This document shows, piece after piece, positions 18,169 to 28,441 of a stretch of DNA of 64,000 nucleotides. A program made the translations under genes and the position numbers. Position 1 is the stretch's first letter, and each line of letters opens with the position of its first letter. A model generated the notes under the pieces. It saw nothing but the letters and a program-made list of their open reading frames with translations. It did no database searches and was not told the origin of the DNA. Source of the DNA: Cyanobium sp. Cruz-8D1. Its GTDB lineage: Bacteria > Cyanobacteriota > Cyanobacteriia > PCC-6307 > Cyanobiaceae. The stretch is taken from assembly GCF_024345975.1 (NCBI RefSeq), contig NZ_JAGQCD010000008.1, positions 1-64,000 on the forward strand, given 5' to 3'.

Positions 18169-20244
18169 TCAGGAATTGCCCTGATTCTTGGAGATGATGG
18201 CTTCCGCCACATTGCGAGGAACTTCCTCGTAATGGCTGAACTCCATCGAGAAGATACCCCGACCCTGGGTCATGGATCGGAGCTGGGTGGCGTAGCCGAA
18301 CATTTCGGCCAGAGGCACTTTGGACTGGACTTTGGACTGTCCGTTGTCGACGGACTGTCCTTCGACCTGACCGCGGCGGGAGGAAAGGTCCCCGATGACC
18401 GAACCGAGATAATCCTCGGGGACCTCGACCTCAACCTTCATCATCGGCTCAAGCAGTACGGGATTGCACTTCTTGACGCCATCTTTGAAGGCCAAGGAAC
18501 CGGCGATCTTGAACGCCATCTCCGAAGAGTCGACGTCGTGATAGGAGCCGTCCACCATGGTGACCCGGACATCGATCATGGGGAAACCGGCAATCACACC
18601 GGACTGGCAGGTTTCCTTCATGCCGGCTTCCGCCGGACCGATGTACTCCTTGGGAACGATGCCGCCAACGATCTTGTTGACGAATTCGAACCCTGAACCC
18701 GGCTCGCCGGGCTGCATTTCGATCACCACGTGGCCGTACTGGCCCTTGCCGCCTGTCTGGCGGGCGAATTTGCCCTCACCCTTGGCACTGCCGCGGATGG
18801 TTTCCCGGTAGGACACCTGGGGGGCGCCGATGTTGGCCTCCACCTTGAACTCCCGCAGCATGCGGTCGACCAGGATCTCCAGGTGCAGTTCGCCCATGCC
18901 AGCGATCACGGTCTGGTTGGTTTCCGGATCGGTGGAGACCCGGAAGGTGGGGTCTTCCTCAGAGAGGGACTGAAGGGCCTTGCCGAGTTTCTCCATGTCG
19001 CCCTTGGTCTTGGGCTCCACGGCCACGGAGATCACCGGTTCGGGGATGAACAGGGATTCCAGGATGATCGGATCGGAGTCGACGCAGAGGGTGTCGCCCG
19101 TGGTGGTGTCCTTGAGGCCGAGAACGGCACCCAGGTCACCGGCACGCAGCTCGTCGACCTCCTCGCGCTCATCGGCCTTGAGCAGGATCAGGCGGGAGAT
19201 GCGCTCCTTCTTGTCCTTGGTGGAGTTGAGCACGTAGCTGCCCTTCTGCAGCACGCCGCTGTACATGCGGATGAAGGTGAGCTTGCCGTAGGGGTCGGCC
19301 ATGACCTTGAAGGCCAGGGCACTGAAGGGGGCGCTGTCGTCGCAGGCGCGGGTGGCTTCGCTGCCGTCGGCCAGCAGGCCATGGATCGGCGGCACATCGA
19401 CGGGGGCAGGCAGGTAGTCGACCACCGCATCAAGCACCAGCTGGACGCCCTTGTTCTTGAAGGCGGAGCCGCAGAGGATCGGCACCATGCCGTGTTGCAG
19501 CACCCCGAGGCGAATGCCACGCATCAGTTGCTCCTGGGTGAGTTCACCGTTCTCGAGGAAGGCTTCAATCAGCTCTTCATCGGTCTCGGCCACCGATTCC
19601 ATCAGCTTCTGACGCCACTCCGCGGCCTCGTCCTGCATGTCGGCGGGAATCTCCTCTTCGAGGATGTCGGTGCCGAGATCATTGGTATAGATGATCGCCT
19701 TGTTGCGCACCAGGTCGATGATGCCCTTCAGATCACCCTCCGCTCCGATCGGCAGCTGGATGGGAACGGCGTTGGCCTTGAGGCGATCCTTGATCTGATC
19801 GTAGACCTTCAGGAAGTTGGCACCGGTGCGATCCATCTTGTTGACGAAGACGATCCGGGGCACGCTGTAGCGATCGGCCTGGCGCCAGACGGTTTCCGAC
19901 TGGGGCTGCACGCCACCCACGGCGCAGAACACCGCGACGACTCCGTCGAGCACCCGCATCGAGCGCTCCACCTCGATCGTGAAATCGACGTGGCCGGGCG
20001 TGTCGATGATGTTGATCCGGTTGTCTTTCCAACTGGTGGAGATGGCGGCAGCGGTGATGGTGATCCCACGCTCTCGCTCCTGCTCCATCCAGTCGGTGAC
20101 GGCGGCGCCATCGTGCACTTCGCCCATCTTGTGAACCACGCCGGAATAGAACAGAATCCGTTCGGTCGTGGTGGTCTTGCCCGCGTCAATGTGAGCGGCA
20201 ATACCGATATTTCTGACGCGTTCCAGGGGGTAGGCGCGGGCCAC
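18169..20244 (-). CDS. fusA: Elongation factor G
   Basis: 691 aa, starting [18 protein letters not shown]. It has G1 [12 protein letters not shown], switch [11 protein letters not shown], the NKMD motif and the domain order I-V of bacterial EF-G, including the domain IV segment [19 protein letters not shown]. It drives translocation of tRNA and mRNA with GTP and acts with RRF in recycling. It is downstream of rpsG in the str cluster with a 112-bp spacer. Confidence 0.98.
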   Translation of the reverse strand: MARAYPLERVRNIGIAAHIDAGKTTTTERILFYSGVVHKMGEVHDGAAVTDWMEQERERGITITAAAISTSWKDNRINIIDTPGHVDFTIEVERSMRVLDGVVAVFCAVGGVQPQSETVWRQADRYSVPRIVFVNKMDRTGANFLKVYDQIKDRLKANAVPIQLPIGAEGDLKGIIDLVRNKAIIYTNDLGTDILEEEIPADMQDEAAEWRQKLMESVAETDEELIEAFLENGELTQEQLMRGIRLGVLQHGMVPILCGSAFKNKGVQLVLDAVVDYLPAPVDVPPIHGLLADGSEATRACDDSAPFSALAFKVMADPYGKLTFIRMYSGVLQKGSYVLNSTKDKKERISRLILLKADEREEVDELRAGDLGAVLGLKDTTTGDTLCVDSDPIILESLFIPEPVISVAVEPKTKGDMEKLGKALQSLSEEDPTFRVSTDPETNQTVIAGMGELHLEILVDRMLREFKVEANIGAPQVSYRETIRGSAKGEGKFARQTGGKGQYGHVVIEMQPGEPGSGFEFVNKIVGGIVPKEYIGPAEAGMKETCQSGVIAGFPMIDVRVTMVDGSYHDVDSSEMAFKIAGSLAFKDGVKKCNPVLLEPMMKVEVEVPEDYLGSVIGDLSSRRGQVEGQSVDNGQSKVQSKVPLAEMFGYATQLRSMTQGRGIFSMEFSHYEEVPRNVAEAIISKNQGNS

Positions 20245-20356
20245 GGGAAAGTTCTCCGGGGGTGGGTCGACAAAAAGCGGGCGTAATTTTACAGATCGGG
20301 GTTGGTTCGATCTGCGGGAACAGGATCAGCCCAGGGATCCGGCCCCTTGGGGCGGC

Positions 20357-20827
20357 TTAGTAGCGGTAATGGGCGAAGGCCTTGTTGGCTTCGGCCATCT
20401 TGTGGGTCTCCTCCCGCTTGCGGACGGCACTGCCGGCTTCGTTGGCCGCGTCCATCAGCTCACCGGCCAGTTTCTGGGCCATGCTGCGGCCGTTGCGGGC
20501 CCGGGAGAAGTTGACCAACCAGCGCAATGCCATGGCGGTACCCCGCTCCTGCCGCACTTCCATCGGCACCTGGTAGGTGGCGCCACCGACCCGCCGGGCC
20601 CGCACTTCCACAAGGGGAGTGGCGTTGCGGACCGCCGTTTCGAACAGGTCGAGCGGATCGGAGCCGGTGCGCTCGTTGATCAGGGTGAAGGCATCGGAAA
20701 GGATGCGCTGGGCCGTGGACTTCTTGCCGTGCTTCATCAGCCGGGCCACGATCATCGAGGCCAGGCGGCTGTTGAATTGAGGATCCGGGAGAACCGGGCG
20801 TTTCTCGGCGGCGTTGCGGCGGGACAT
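20357..20827 (-). CDS. rpsG: 30S ribosomal protein S7
   Basis: 156 aa from the ATG at 20827 ([16 protein letters not shown]), the usual S7 length. Conserved blocks are [33 protein letters not shown] and RRWLVNF-like [17 protein letters not shown], ending KAFAHYRY. An in-frame extension to 20992 crosses the rpsL-rpsG spacer and is not conserved S7 sequence. S7 nucleates assembly of the 30S head. Confidence 0.97.
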   Translation of the reverse strand: MSRRNAAEKRPVLPDPQFNSRLASMIVARLMKHGKKSTAQRILSDAFTLINERTGSDPLDLFETAVRNATPLVEVRARRVGGATYQVPMEVRQERGTAMALRWLVNFSRARNGRSMAQKLAGELMDAANEAGSAVRKREETHKMAEANKAFAHYRY

Positions 20828-20891
20828 GGAACGGAGGGAGAAAAAGCGGGAGAGGGCTGGTCCGGCCGCGAAGTGCCGGGGAAGCGAAGGC

Positions 20892-21266
20892 TCAGGCCTT
20901 CGGTGTCTTGGCGCCGTACTTGGAGCGGGACTGCCGCCGATCCTTGACACCGGAGGTGTCGAGGGTGCCACGGATGATGTGATAGCGGACACCGGGCAGA
21001 TCCTTGACGCGGCCGCCGCGGATCAGAACCACCGAGTGCTCCTGAAGGTTGTGGCCGATGCCTGGGATGTAGGCCGTCACCTCAAACCCGGAGGTCAGGC
21101 GCACACGGGCCACCTTGCGCAGAGCCGAGTTGGGCTTCTTCGGGGTGGAGGTGTACACCCGGGTGCAGACGCCACGCCGCTCGGGGCAGGCGCGCAGGGC
21201 GGGCGACTTCGTCTTGCGGGTGAGACGCTGCCGCTCGGTGCGGATCAGCTGCTGAATAGTGGGCAT
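20892..21266 (-). CDS. rpsL: 30S ribosomal protein S12
   Basis: 124 aa, starting [14 protein letters not shown], with the decoding-site loops [17 protein letters not shown] and [31 protein letters not shown] that surround the ribosomal A site. The lysine in TPKKPNSA is wild-type (the position altered in streptomycin resistance). First gene of the str cluster; the promoter should lie in the 97 bp before 21363. Confidence 0.97.
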   Translation of the reverse strand: MPTIQQLIRTERQRLTRKTKSPALRACPERRGVCTRVYTSTPKKPNSALRKVARVRLTSGFEVTAYIPGIGHNLQEHSVVLIRGGRVKDLPGVRYHIIRGTLDTSGVKDRRQSRSKYGAKTPKA

Positions 21267-21308
21267 CGAGGGCCGGGGTGCTGCTCGGTGTGGACGTCTG
21301 AGTGGATT

Positions 21309-21324
21309 GGCCGGTTGTCCGGCC
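21309..21324 (-). promoter_or_regulatory. Inverted repeat in the str-operon upstream region
   Basis: GGCCGG-TTGT-CCGGCC is a perfect 6-bp stem with a 4-nt loop. On the minus strand it lies between the A-type carrier stop (21364) and the rpsL start (21266). A TTGACG hexamer (21334-21329) immediately upstream could be a -35 element, but no convincing -10 is seen at the right distance. It has no T-run, so it is not a standard terminator. Confidence 0.35.
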
Positions 21325-21363
21325 GTTTCGTCAATCCGACACGTTACTTCGTCGCCGTCCCCC

Positions 21364-21699
21364 TCAGGTTTCGCGGCTGAAGGCGGACCCGCAGGCGCAG
21401 CTGCGCACGCCCGGCCCAGGACGCACCAAAAAGCCCCCGCCGCTGAGGTCGCCCCGGTAGTCGAGCTGCAGACCTTGCAGCAGGGGCAACTGCTTAGCGG
21501 GGGAATAGAGGGTGATGCCGTCGGCCCTGGCCACGGGGGTGCCGGCCAGGTGACCCGGACGCAGCCGGATCGCCCAGGCTTCGCAGGCGCCCTCCAGAAG
21601 CTCCAGGTGCATCAGCCCCGGGGTACCGGCCACGGCCGCCTGCCGGCACAGCTCGGCGGCGGCGGCGGCGGTGAGGCGAAGGCTATGGCCCCGGGGCAC
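21364..21699 (-). CDS. A-type iron-sulfur carrier (HesB/IscA family)
   Basis: 111 aa, starting [22 protein letters not shown], the typical IscA opening helix. It ends in CACGSAFS, which fits the C-terminal CxCGxSF cluster-binding motif. The first Cys site reads [13 protein letters not shown] instead of the usual GGCxGxxY, so one ligand region is diverged. A-type proteins hold or transfer Fe-S clusters. It lies 19 bp after the phosphodiester glycosidase gene stop and upstream of rpsL on the same strand. Confidence 0.75.
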   Translation of the reverse strand: MPRGHSLRLTAAAAAELCRQAAVAGTPGLMHLELLEGACEAWAIRLRPGHLAGTPVARADGITLYSPAKQLPLLQGLQLDYRGDLSGGGFLVRPGPGVRSCACGSAFSRET

Positions 21700-21718
21700 G
21701 ATGGAGAGGCGAATCAGC

Positions 21719-23581
21719 TCAGTCTGCCAGCCGTTGGCTGGTGGGGGTCAGACCGCTGGCCGCCGCGCCGTCCCCGACCGGCACCAGTCCCAGTCCGTTG
21801 TGAACAGAGCCGGCCACCCCCCGGCCCTTGACCCGGTGGCTGCCGCCCATCACCAGGCCCGTGGAACTGCCGCCGTCGAGGTTGAGGGCGTCCACCAGTC
21901 CCAGCTGCTGCAGCAGCCAGGCGGTCTCGGAGAGGGTGGGTCCGGCGCCGCCACCGGCGCTCTCCAGGGTCACCAGCCACAGGAGGGTGCCATCGCTGCC
22001 CACCACCGTGCGGGGGGCCCCCTGGCGCAGGAAGGCGGCGCCAAACCCTTCGGCGCTGCCGTTGAGCACGATGCGGCCGTTCTGGAGCAGCAACGGTCCG
22101 CCTCCCATCACGGCGTTGGCATTGCCCAACGGGTCGCTGGGGCGGCTCCCGAGGCGCAACGACGTCCCTTCGCTCCAGGGCAGGACGGCCCCGCCGCGGG
22201 CCACCACGAGGGTGTCCTCCGGCCGCAGCGGCACTCCAGCCGCCAGCTCCTGGCTGCCGATCCGCCGCTGCACGCGGCCGCCACTCAGCATCACGCCCGT
22301 CTCCGAGCCGGTCAGGGCCTGGTAAAACCGGCCCCACTCGGCGGTGTAGCGGCTCAGTCCCCGTTGGGCGTAGCCGCTGTTCACGGTCAGCAGCGGCCAG
22401 CGCTGGCCACGGTCATCGCCGATCCATTCGTCCAGCTGCAGGCGCCCGAAGCGCGGCAGGCTGCGCGGATCCCAGCCCATCGCGCCCCGGTTGAGGATCG
22501 GCCCGGACAGCCAGCGGCCCTGCTCCCGCAGGGCGCCGAGCGGAAGGCGGCGCACCCGGTTGAAGAAGCCGCCATTGATTGCCACCAGGGCGTCCTGGCG
22601 CTGGGCCAGGGCCGCCAGGGAGCTCAGGCCCGCCATGCCGTCCGGGCGGCTGAGGGTCCGCAGTTCCAGTGGCCCGCTGCGGGGATCGACCCTGACGGCA
22701 TTGACCAGGACCCTGGTGCCCCCCACGGCCCGCACCTGCTGGTCCCAGCGCAGCTGGGGCCCCAGCAGCGCCAGCAACCGGGGATCGATCGGTGCAGGAG
22801 CCGTTGGCGCCGCTGGCGCTGTGCCGGTGGCGGTGCCGCTCAGGGGCAGGTCGATGACCACCCGGGCCGGTTCCCCCAGGGTAAACAGCCGCAGGGGGGC
22901 GGTTCCGCCCGGGAGGCTCAGGTTCAGTTCCGCCCCGTTGGCCCCGCTGCGCAGGCCCCGGGCGGTGAGCTGGGCCAGCTGGTCAGACCGGCTGAGCAGG
23001 GCCAGCTGGACGCCGCCGTCGCTGCTGCGCACCAAGGCGGGCCCGTCCAAGTCGAGCACCACCCGCCGGACGCCGGCTTGCTCCGAGCTGCGGACCTGGA
23101 GCAGACGGGGCGCCGGCAGGCGCAGATCCAGCAGGTCGCCGCGGCGCTCCACCGCCACGCCCACGTCCCGCAGGATCGTCGCCACGTCGATGGCCACCTC
23201 ATCCGCCAGCGAGCGCTGCTGGCCGGGGGGCACCACCAACTCCCGGCCGAACCATTCCAGCGCCAGCCCGCCGTCGGGGCTCGACCGGCTGCTGAAGCCC
23301 AGCTGGCCTTCCAGCACCTCCAGGGGCAGCCACAGCGCCTGCGGCTGACGTGGGTCCTGCCCCCCCCAGCGCCAGGCGGCCTGCTGGCTGCGGCCGTTGA
23401 GGGCCAGCCGGGTGCCACCGATCTCCGCCGCGGGGGCCAGCCGCGCTGGCGCGGGCCGGCTGCGACGCGGAGCCTCCAGCTCCGGCAGGGCCGGCGGCAT
23501 GGGTGGCGGGGCTGCCCGCGTGACCGGCGGCGCTGCGGTCAGGGCCAGCAGGGCCAGGGCGATGGGAAGGGTCCTGGCCAT
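21719..23581 (-). CDS. Exported phosphodiester glycosidase family protein with AMIN-like N-terminal region
   Basis: About 620 aa from ATG 23581, chosen because it gives a clean signal peptide (MARTLPIALALLALTAAPPV...RAA). The frame continues upstream to 23788, but that part is non-conserved. The middle has AMIN/copper-amine-oxidase-N-like strands (VRRVVLDLDGPALV, PARVVIDLPLSG) that bind peptidoglycan in related proteins. The C-terminal ~300 residues are the NAGPA/DUF2233 phosphodiester glycosidase domain (ALVAINGGFFNRVRRLPLGALR, ALNLDGGSSTGLVMGG). The likely location is the periplasm; the substrate, probably a sugar-phosphodiester in the envelope, is inferred. Confidence 0.8.
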   Translation of the reverse strand: MARTLPIALALLALTAAPPVTRAAPPPMPPALPELEAPRRSRPAPARLAPAAEIGGTRLALNGRSQQAAWRWGGQDPRQPQALWLPLEVLEGQLGFSSRSSPDGGLALEWFGRELVVPPGQQRSLADEVAIDVATILRDVGVAVERRGDLLDLRLPAPRLLQVRSSEQAGVRRVVLDLDGPALVRSSDGGVQLALLSRSDQLAQLTARGLRSGANGAELNLSLPGGTAPLRLFTLGEPARVVIDLPLSGTATGTAPAAPTAPAPIDPRLLALLGPQLRWDQQVRAVGGTRVLVNAVRVDPRSGPLELRTLSRPDGMAGLSSLAALAQRQDALVAINGGFFNRVRRLPLGALREQGRWLSGPILNRGAMGWDPRSLPRFGRLQLDEWIGDDRGQRWPLLTVNSGYAQRGLSRYTAEWGRFYQALTGSETGVMLSGGRVQRRIGSQELAAGVPLRPEDTLVVARGGAVLPWSEGTSLRLGSRPSDPLGNANAVMGGGPLLLQNGRIVLNGSAEGFGAAFLRQGAPRTVVGSDGTLLWLVTLESAGGGAGPTLSETAWLLQQLGLVDALNLDGGSSTGLVMGGSHRVKGRGVAGSVHNGLGLVPVGDGAAASGLTPTSQRLAD

Positions 23582-23796
23582 CGACGGAGTCCTGCAGGTC
23601 GGTAGAAAAAAAGTTAGTCCCACCGCTGTGGGGGGTAGGGGCGGCTGCCTAGGATCAGTGGCTTGCCTTGTCGTTGCGGACTCGGCTGCTGCACGGGTGA
23701 CACGGCAGCTCCTCGGCAGGCTTTCCCTGCCGGCGTCTTTAGGCTTGTCGCTTTCAAGCCAATCCCAGCTCCGTTTCAGCAGCACCACATCGGCCT

Positions 23797-26700
23797 ATGT
23801 CCCCCTCCGCTCCGCTCTGGCCCCATCGCGACAGCTCGGCCCCAGGCCCTGGAGAGACGGATGCTTGCGGCGTGGGATTTCTGGCCCATCTCGATGGGGT
23901 TGCCAACCACTGGGTGCTTCAGCAGGCCCTGCGGGGCCTGCGCTGCGTGGAGCACCGAGGCGGCTGTGGCGGCGATGGCGATTCCGGCGACGGGGCCGGA
24001 TTGCTCACTGCGATCCCCTGGAGCTTCCTGGAGGCTGTCTGGCCGGCAGCCGCCGCCTCCACGGCGACGGTGCGCGGTTTGGGAATGCTGTTCCTGCCCG
24101 CGGACGAGGAGCAGCGCGACCTGGCCCGCCGGATCTGTGACGAGGAGGCCGAGCGCCTCGGCCTTCTGAGCCTTGGCTGGCGGAAGGTCCCCGTTGTTTC
24201 CGAGGTGCTCGGGCCCCTGGCCCGGGAGAACGCCCCGGCCATCGAGCAGTGGCTGCTGGCCGCCCCCGATGCCGTGCCCGGCGTCATGGCGGATCTGGAT
24301 GCCCTCGAATCCCTGCTGTTCCGCCTGCGGCGCCGCGCCGTTGACCGGGTGAGGGAGGTATGGGGTGCCGACACCACCGACCTTTACTTCGCTTCGATCA
24401 GCGGCCGCACCGTCGTCTACAAGGGCATGGTGCGTTCGGAGGTGCTGGATGCCTTCTATGCCGACCTCAGGGACGAACGCTTCACGGTGGCCTTTGCGGT
24501 GTACCACCGCCGTTTCAGCACCAACACCCTGCCCCGCTGGCCCCTGGCCCAGCCGATGCGGCTGCTGGGCCACAACGGCGAGATCAACACGCTGCTGGGC
24601 AACATCAACTGGGCCCGGGCCGCCGAATCCCACCTTGAGGCCGTCTGGGGCGATGCCGCCCGGGACCTGCGGCCCCTGGTCAACGCCGCCTTCAGCGATT
24701 CTGCCAACCTCGACGCCACCCTCGAGCTGATGGTGCGCAGCGGCCGGCCGATCACCGACAGCCTGCTCACCCTGGTGCCGGAGGCCTTCCGTGACCAGCC
24801 CGAACTCGACGAGCGGCCGGCGATCAAGGCGTTCTACGAATACAGCGCCTGTCTGCAGGAGCCCTGGGACGGCCCCGCGTTGCTGGTGTTCAGCGATGGC
24901 CGCATGGTGGGGGCCACCCTCGATCGCAACGGTCTGCGTCCGGCCCGTTACTGCATCACCAACGACGGCTACGTGGTGATGGGCTCGGAGACCGGCGTGG
25001 TCGAGCTGGAGGAATCCCGCATCATCGAGAAGGGGCGTCTTGGCCCCGGCCAGATGCTGGCGGTGGATATGGAGCAGCATCGGCTGCTGCGCAACTGGGA
25101 TGTGAAAGAGGAGACCGCGGCGCGACTTCCCTACGCCGGCTGGCTGCTTGACCATCGCCGCAGCCTCGCCCCCGGTGCCTGGCAGACGGACCGCTCCCTG
25201 GGCGACCTGGAGCTCCTGCAGCAGCAGACCGCCTTCGGCTTCACGGCCGAAGACCTTGATCTGGTGATCGAGGACATGGCCGGCCAGGGCAAGGAGCCCA
25301 CCTACTGCATGGGGGACGACATCCCTCTGGCGGTGCTCTCTTCCAAGCCCCATCTCCTCTACGACTACTTCAAGCAGCGTTTCGCCCAGGTCACCAACCC
25401 CCCCATCGACCCGCTGCGCGAGAAGCTGGTCATGAGCCTGGAGATGCACCTCGGCCGCCGCGGCTCGGCCCTGCGGCCGGATGCCTCCGGCGCCGCCGTG
25501 CTGCACCTCACCACTCCGGTGCTCAACGAGGCCGAACTCCAGGCGCTGGGCTCCCACGGCCTCGGGATCACCACCCTCTCCACGCTGCTGCCGGTGGCCA
25601 ACGGTCCCGACGGACTCGAGCAGGCCCTGCATCGCCTCTGCTTCGAGGCGGAGGCGGCCGTGCGCAGTGGCGTCCAGATTCTGGTGCTCTCCGACCGCGC
25701 CGCTGGCGGCCTCTCCGCCGGCACCTCCGCCATTCCTCCCCTGCTGGGGGTGGCTGCCGTGCACCACCACCTGCTGCGGCTCGGCCTGCGCCTGCAGTGC
25801 TCCCTGGTGGTCGACACCGCCCAGTGCTGGAGTACCCATCACCTCGCCTGCCTGATCGGTTACGGCGCCAGCGCGGTCTGTCCGTGGCTCACCTGGGAGA
25901 CCACCCGCCACTGGCTGGCCCACCCGCGGACGCAGTCGATGATCGAACGGGGCAAGCTGCCCTCCCTCGACGCCGACAAGGCCCAGGCCAACGTGCGCAA
26001 GGCCCTCGAGGAGGGGTTGCGCAAGATCCTTTCCAAGATCGGCATCTCCCTGCTCGCCAGCTACCACGGCGCCCAGATCTTCGAGGCCATCGGCATCGGT
26101 GCCGATCTGATCGACCTGGCCTTCACGGGCACCACCAGCCGGGTCGCCGGTCTGAGCCTGCGCGATCTGGCCAGCGAGACCCTGGCCTTCCATGCCAAGG
26201 CCTACCCGGAGCTGAACCGCACCAAGCTGGAGTTCATGGGCTTCGTGCAGTACCGCACCGGCGGGGAGTTTCACCTCAACAACCCGGAGATGGCCAAGGC
26301 CCTGCACGCCGCCGTCGCCGCGGGCCCTGGCTACGACCATTTCTCCACTTACCGCACGCTGCTCGAGAACCGGCCGGTGACGGCCCTGCGGGACCTGCTC
26401 GAGCTCAGGCCGGCCCCGGTGCCGATGCCCATCGACCAGGTGGAGAGTGTCGAGAGCATCTGCAGCCGCTTCTGCACCGGTGGCATGAGCCTCGGTGCCC
26501 TTTCGCGGGAGGCCCATGAGGTGCTGGCGGTGGCGATGAACCGCATCGGCGGCAAGAGCAACTGCGGCGAGGGTGGCGAGGACCCGGCCCGCTACCACCC
26601 CCTGCACGATGTCGACGGCGAGGGCCATTCGCCCACCCTCCCCACTTTGCGCGGGCTGCAGAACGGTGACAGCGCCTGCTCTGCCATCAAGCAGATCGCC

Positions 26701-28401
26701 TCGGGGCGTTTCGGCGTCACCCCGGCCTACCTGCGCAGCGGCCGGCAGCTGGAGATCAAGGTGGCCCAGGGCGCCAAACCCGGCGAAGGTGGCCAGCTGC
26801 CCGGCCCCAAGGTGGACGCCTACATCGCCTGGCTGCGCAACAGCAAGGCGGGCGTGCCCCTGATCTCACCGCCGCCGCACCACGACATCTATTCGATTGA
26901 GGATCTGGCCCAGCTGATCCACGACCTGCACCAGGTGAATCCCGCCGCCCGGGTCTCGGTGAAGTTGGTGGCCGAGATCGGCATCGGCACGATCGCCGCC
27001 GGGGTGGCCAAGGCCAACGCCGATGTGATCCAGATCTCCGGCCACGACGGCGGCACCGGAGCCTCGCCGCTGAGTTCGATCAAGCACGCCGGCAGTCCCT
27101 GGGAGCTGGGGCTCACCGAGGTGCACCGCAGCCTGCTGGAGAACGGCCTTCGGGATCGCGTCCTGCTGCGGGCCGATGGTGGCCTCAAGAGCGGCTGGGA
27201 CGTGCTGATCGCCGCCCTGCTGGGGGCCGAGGAGTATGGCTTCGGCTCCGTGGCCATGATCGCCGAGGGCTGCATCATGGCCCGCGTCTGCCACACCAAT
27301 AACTGCCCGGTGGGGGTTGCCACCCAGAAGGAAGCCCTGCGCAAGCGCTTCACCGGCCTGCCGGAGCAGGTCGTCAACTTCTTCCTCTTCGTGGCCGAGG
27401 AGGTGCGCCAGCTGCTCAGCGTGCTGGGTGTGGCCCGCCTCGAGGACCTGATCGGCCGCACCGAGCTGCTGGCGCCCCGCGCCATCAGCCTCACCAAGAC
27501 CGGGGCCCTGGACCTCTCCTGCCTGCTCGATCCGATCCCTGCGGCCGCCGACCGCGCCTGGCTGCGCCACGACGACGTGGCCCACGACAACGGCCCGGTG
27601 CTCGAAGACGCCTTGCTCGCCGATCCGGAGGTGCGCGCCGCGATCGACGCCCATGGCCACGTGGTGCGCCAGCTGCCGATCGTCAACACCGACCGCAGCG
27701 TGGGGGCCCGGCTGGGCGGCGAGATTGCGGCCCTGCACGGCAATACCGGCTTCCAGGGGGGGCTGGCCCTCACCTTCCATGGTGCGGCCGGGCAGAGCTT
27801 TGGCGCCTTCGTGCTCCAGGGCATGGACCTGCGCCTGGTGGGGGAGGCCAATGACTACGTGGGCAAGGGCCTCAACGGTGGCCGCATCACCGTGGTGCCC
27901 CAGGCCGGTGGTACCGATCCCGGTGCCCAGGTGATCCTGGGCAACACCTGCCTGTACGGCGCCACGGGAGGCGAGCTGTTCGCCCTCGGCCGCGCCGGCG
28001 AGCGCTTCGGCGTGCGCAACAGCGGCGCCCGCACCGTGGTGGAGGGGGTCGGTGACCACTGCTGTGAGTACATGACCGGCGGCGTGGTGGTGGTGCTGGG
28101 CGGCACCGGCCGCAATGTGGCCGCTGGCATGACCGGCGGGGTGGCCTTCCTGCTCGACGAGACCGGTGGTCTGGCGGTCCGCCTGAATCCCGAGTCCGTG
28201 GAGTTGGTGCCCCTCACGACCCCCGAGCAGGAAGGGTTGCTGCGCCCCCTGCTGGAGGCCCATCTGCAGGCCACTGGCAGCACCAAGGCTTCGGCGATTC
28301 TCGCCGACTGGACCACCTGGAAGGGCCGCTTCCAGGTGCTGGTCCCCCCGAGCGAGAAGGCCACGGTGGGTCTGGCCCAACGGGAAGCCGTAGCGGCCTG
28401 A
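23797..28401 (+). CDS. gltS: Ferredoxin-dependent glutamate synthase
   Basis: 1534 aa. The Ntn glutaminase domain has its nucleophile at C24 in DACGVGFLAHLDG, so a 23-residue propeptide is expected to be removed. Next come the central domain, then the FMN-binding (beta/alpha)8 domain (SAIKQIASGRFGVTPAYL, ISGHDGGTGASPLSSIKHAG) with the 3Fe-4S ligands in CIMARVCHTNNCPVG. The C-terminal GXGXG beta-helix (GATGGELFALGRAGERF, YMTGGVVVVLGGTG) completes it. Length and the absence of a gltD neighbour indicate the ferredoxin-using enzyme (also called glsF), which makes two glutamates from glutamine and 2-oxoglutarate. No clear NtcA site (GTA-N8-TAC) was seen upstream, though a 6-bp inverted repeat lies at 23742-23760. 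Confidence 0.93.
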   Translation: MSPSAPLWPHRDSSAPGPGETDACGVGFLAHLDGVANHWVLQQALRGLRCVEHRGGCGGDGDSGDGAGLLTAIPWSFLEAVWPAAAASTATVRGLGMLFLPADEEQRDLARRICDEEAERLGLLSLGWRKVPVVSEVLGPLARENAPAIEQWLLAAPDAVPGVMADLDALESLLFRLRRRAVDRVREVWGADTTDLYFASISGRTVVYKGMVRSEVLDAFYADLRDERFTVAFAVYHRRFSTNTLPRWPLAQPMRLLGHNGEINTLLGNINWARAAESHLEAVWGDAARDLRPLVNAAFSDSANLDATLELMVRSGRPITDSLLTLVPEAFRDQPELDERPAIKAFYEYSACLQEPWDGPALLVFSDGRMVGATLDRNGLRPARYCITNDGYVVMGSETGVVELEESRIIEKGRLGPGQMLAVDMEQHRLLRNWDVKEETAARLPYAGWLLDHRRSLAPGAWQTDRSLGDLELLQQQTAFGFTAEDLDLVIEDMAGQGKEPTYCMGDDIPLAVLSSKPHLLYDYFKQRFAQVTNPPIDPLREKLVMSLEMHLGRRGSALRPDASGAAVLHLTTPVLNEAELQALGSHGLGITTLSTLLPVANGPDGLEQALHRLCFEAEAAVRSGVQILVLSDRAAGGLSAGTSAIPPLLGVAAVHHHLLRLGLRLQCSLVVDTAQCWSTHHLACLIGYGASAVCPWLTWETTRHWLAHPRTQSMIERGKLPSLDADKAQANVRKALEEGLRKILSKIGISLLASYHGAQIFEAIGIGADLIDLAFTGTTSRVAGLSLRDLASETLAFHAKAYPELNRTKLEFMGFVQYRTGGEFHLNNPEMAKALHAAVAAGPGYDHFSTYRTLLENRPVTALRDLLELRPAPVPMPIDQVESVESICSRFCTGGMSLGALSREAHEVLAVAMNRIGGKSNCGEGGEDPARYHPLHDVDGEGHSPTLPTLRGLQNGDSACSAIKQIASGRFGVTPAYLRSGRQLEIKVAQGAKPGEGGQLPGPKVDAYIAWLRNSKAGVPLISPPPHHDIYSIEDLAQLIHDLHQVNPAARVSVKLVAEIGIGTIAAGVAKANADVIQISGHDGGTGASPLSSIKHAGSPWELGLTEVHRSLLENGLRDRVLLRADGGLKSGWDVLIAALLGAEEYGFGSVAMIAEGCIMARVCHTNNCPVGVATQKEALRKRFTGLPEQVVNFFLFVAEEVRQLLSVLGVARLEDLIGRTELLAPRAISLTKTGALDLSCLLDPIPAAADRAWLRHDDVAHDNGPVLEDALLADPEVRAAIDAHGHVVRQLPIVNTDRSVGARLGGEIAALHGNTGFQGGLALTFHGAAGQSFGAFVLQGMDLRLVGEANDYVGKGLNGGRITVVPQAGGTDPGAQVILGNTCLYGATGGELFALGRAGERFGVRNSGARTVVEGVGDHCCEYMTGGVVVVLGGTGRNVAAGMTGGVAFLLDETGGLAVRLNPESVELVPLTTPEQEGLLRPLLEAHLQATGSTKASAILADWTTWKGRFQVLVPPSEKATVGLAQREAVAA

Positions 28402-28441
28402 GCGGACCCGGACCGACGGCAACGGCGTCAGGTCGTCGTGT

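Noticed and set aside
23776-26628. A very long minus-strand open frame (about 950 codons) opposite gltS
   Set aside because: It is the antisense shadow of a high-GC, strongly conserved gene; the translation is His/Gly/Gln-rich low-complexity sequence with no family motif.
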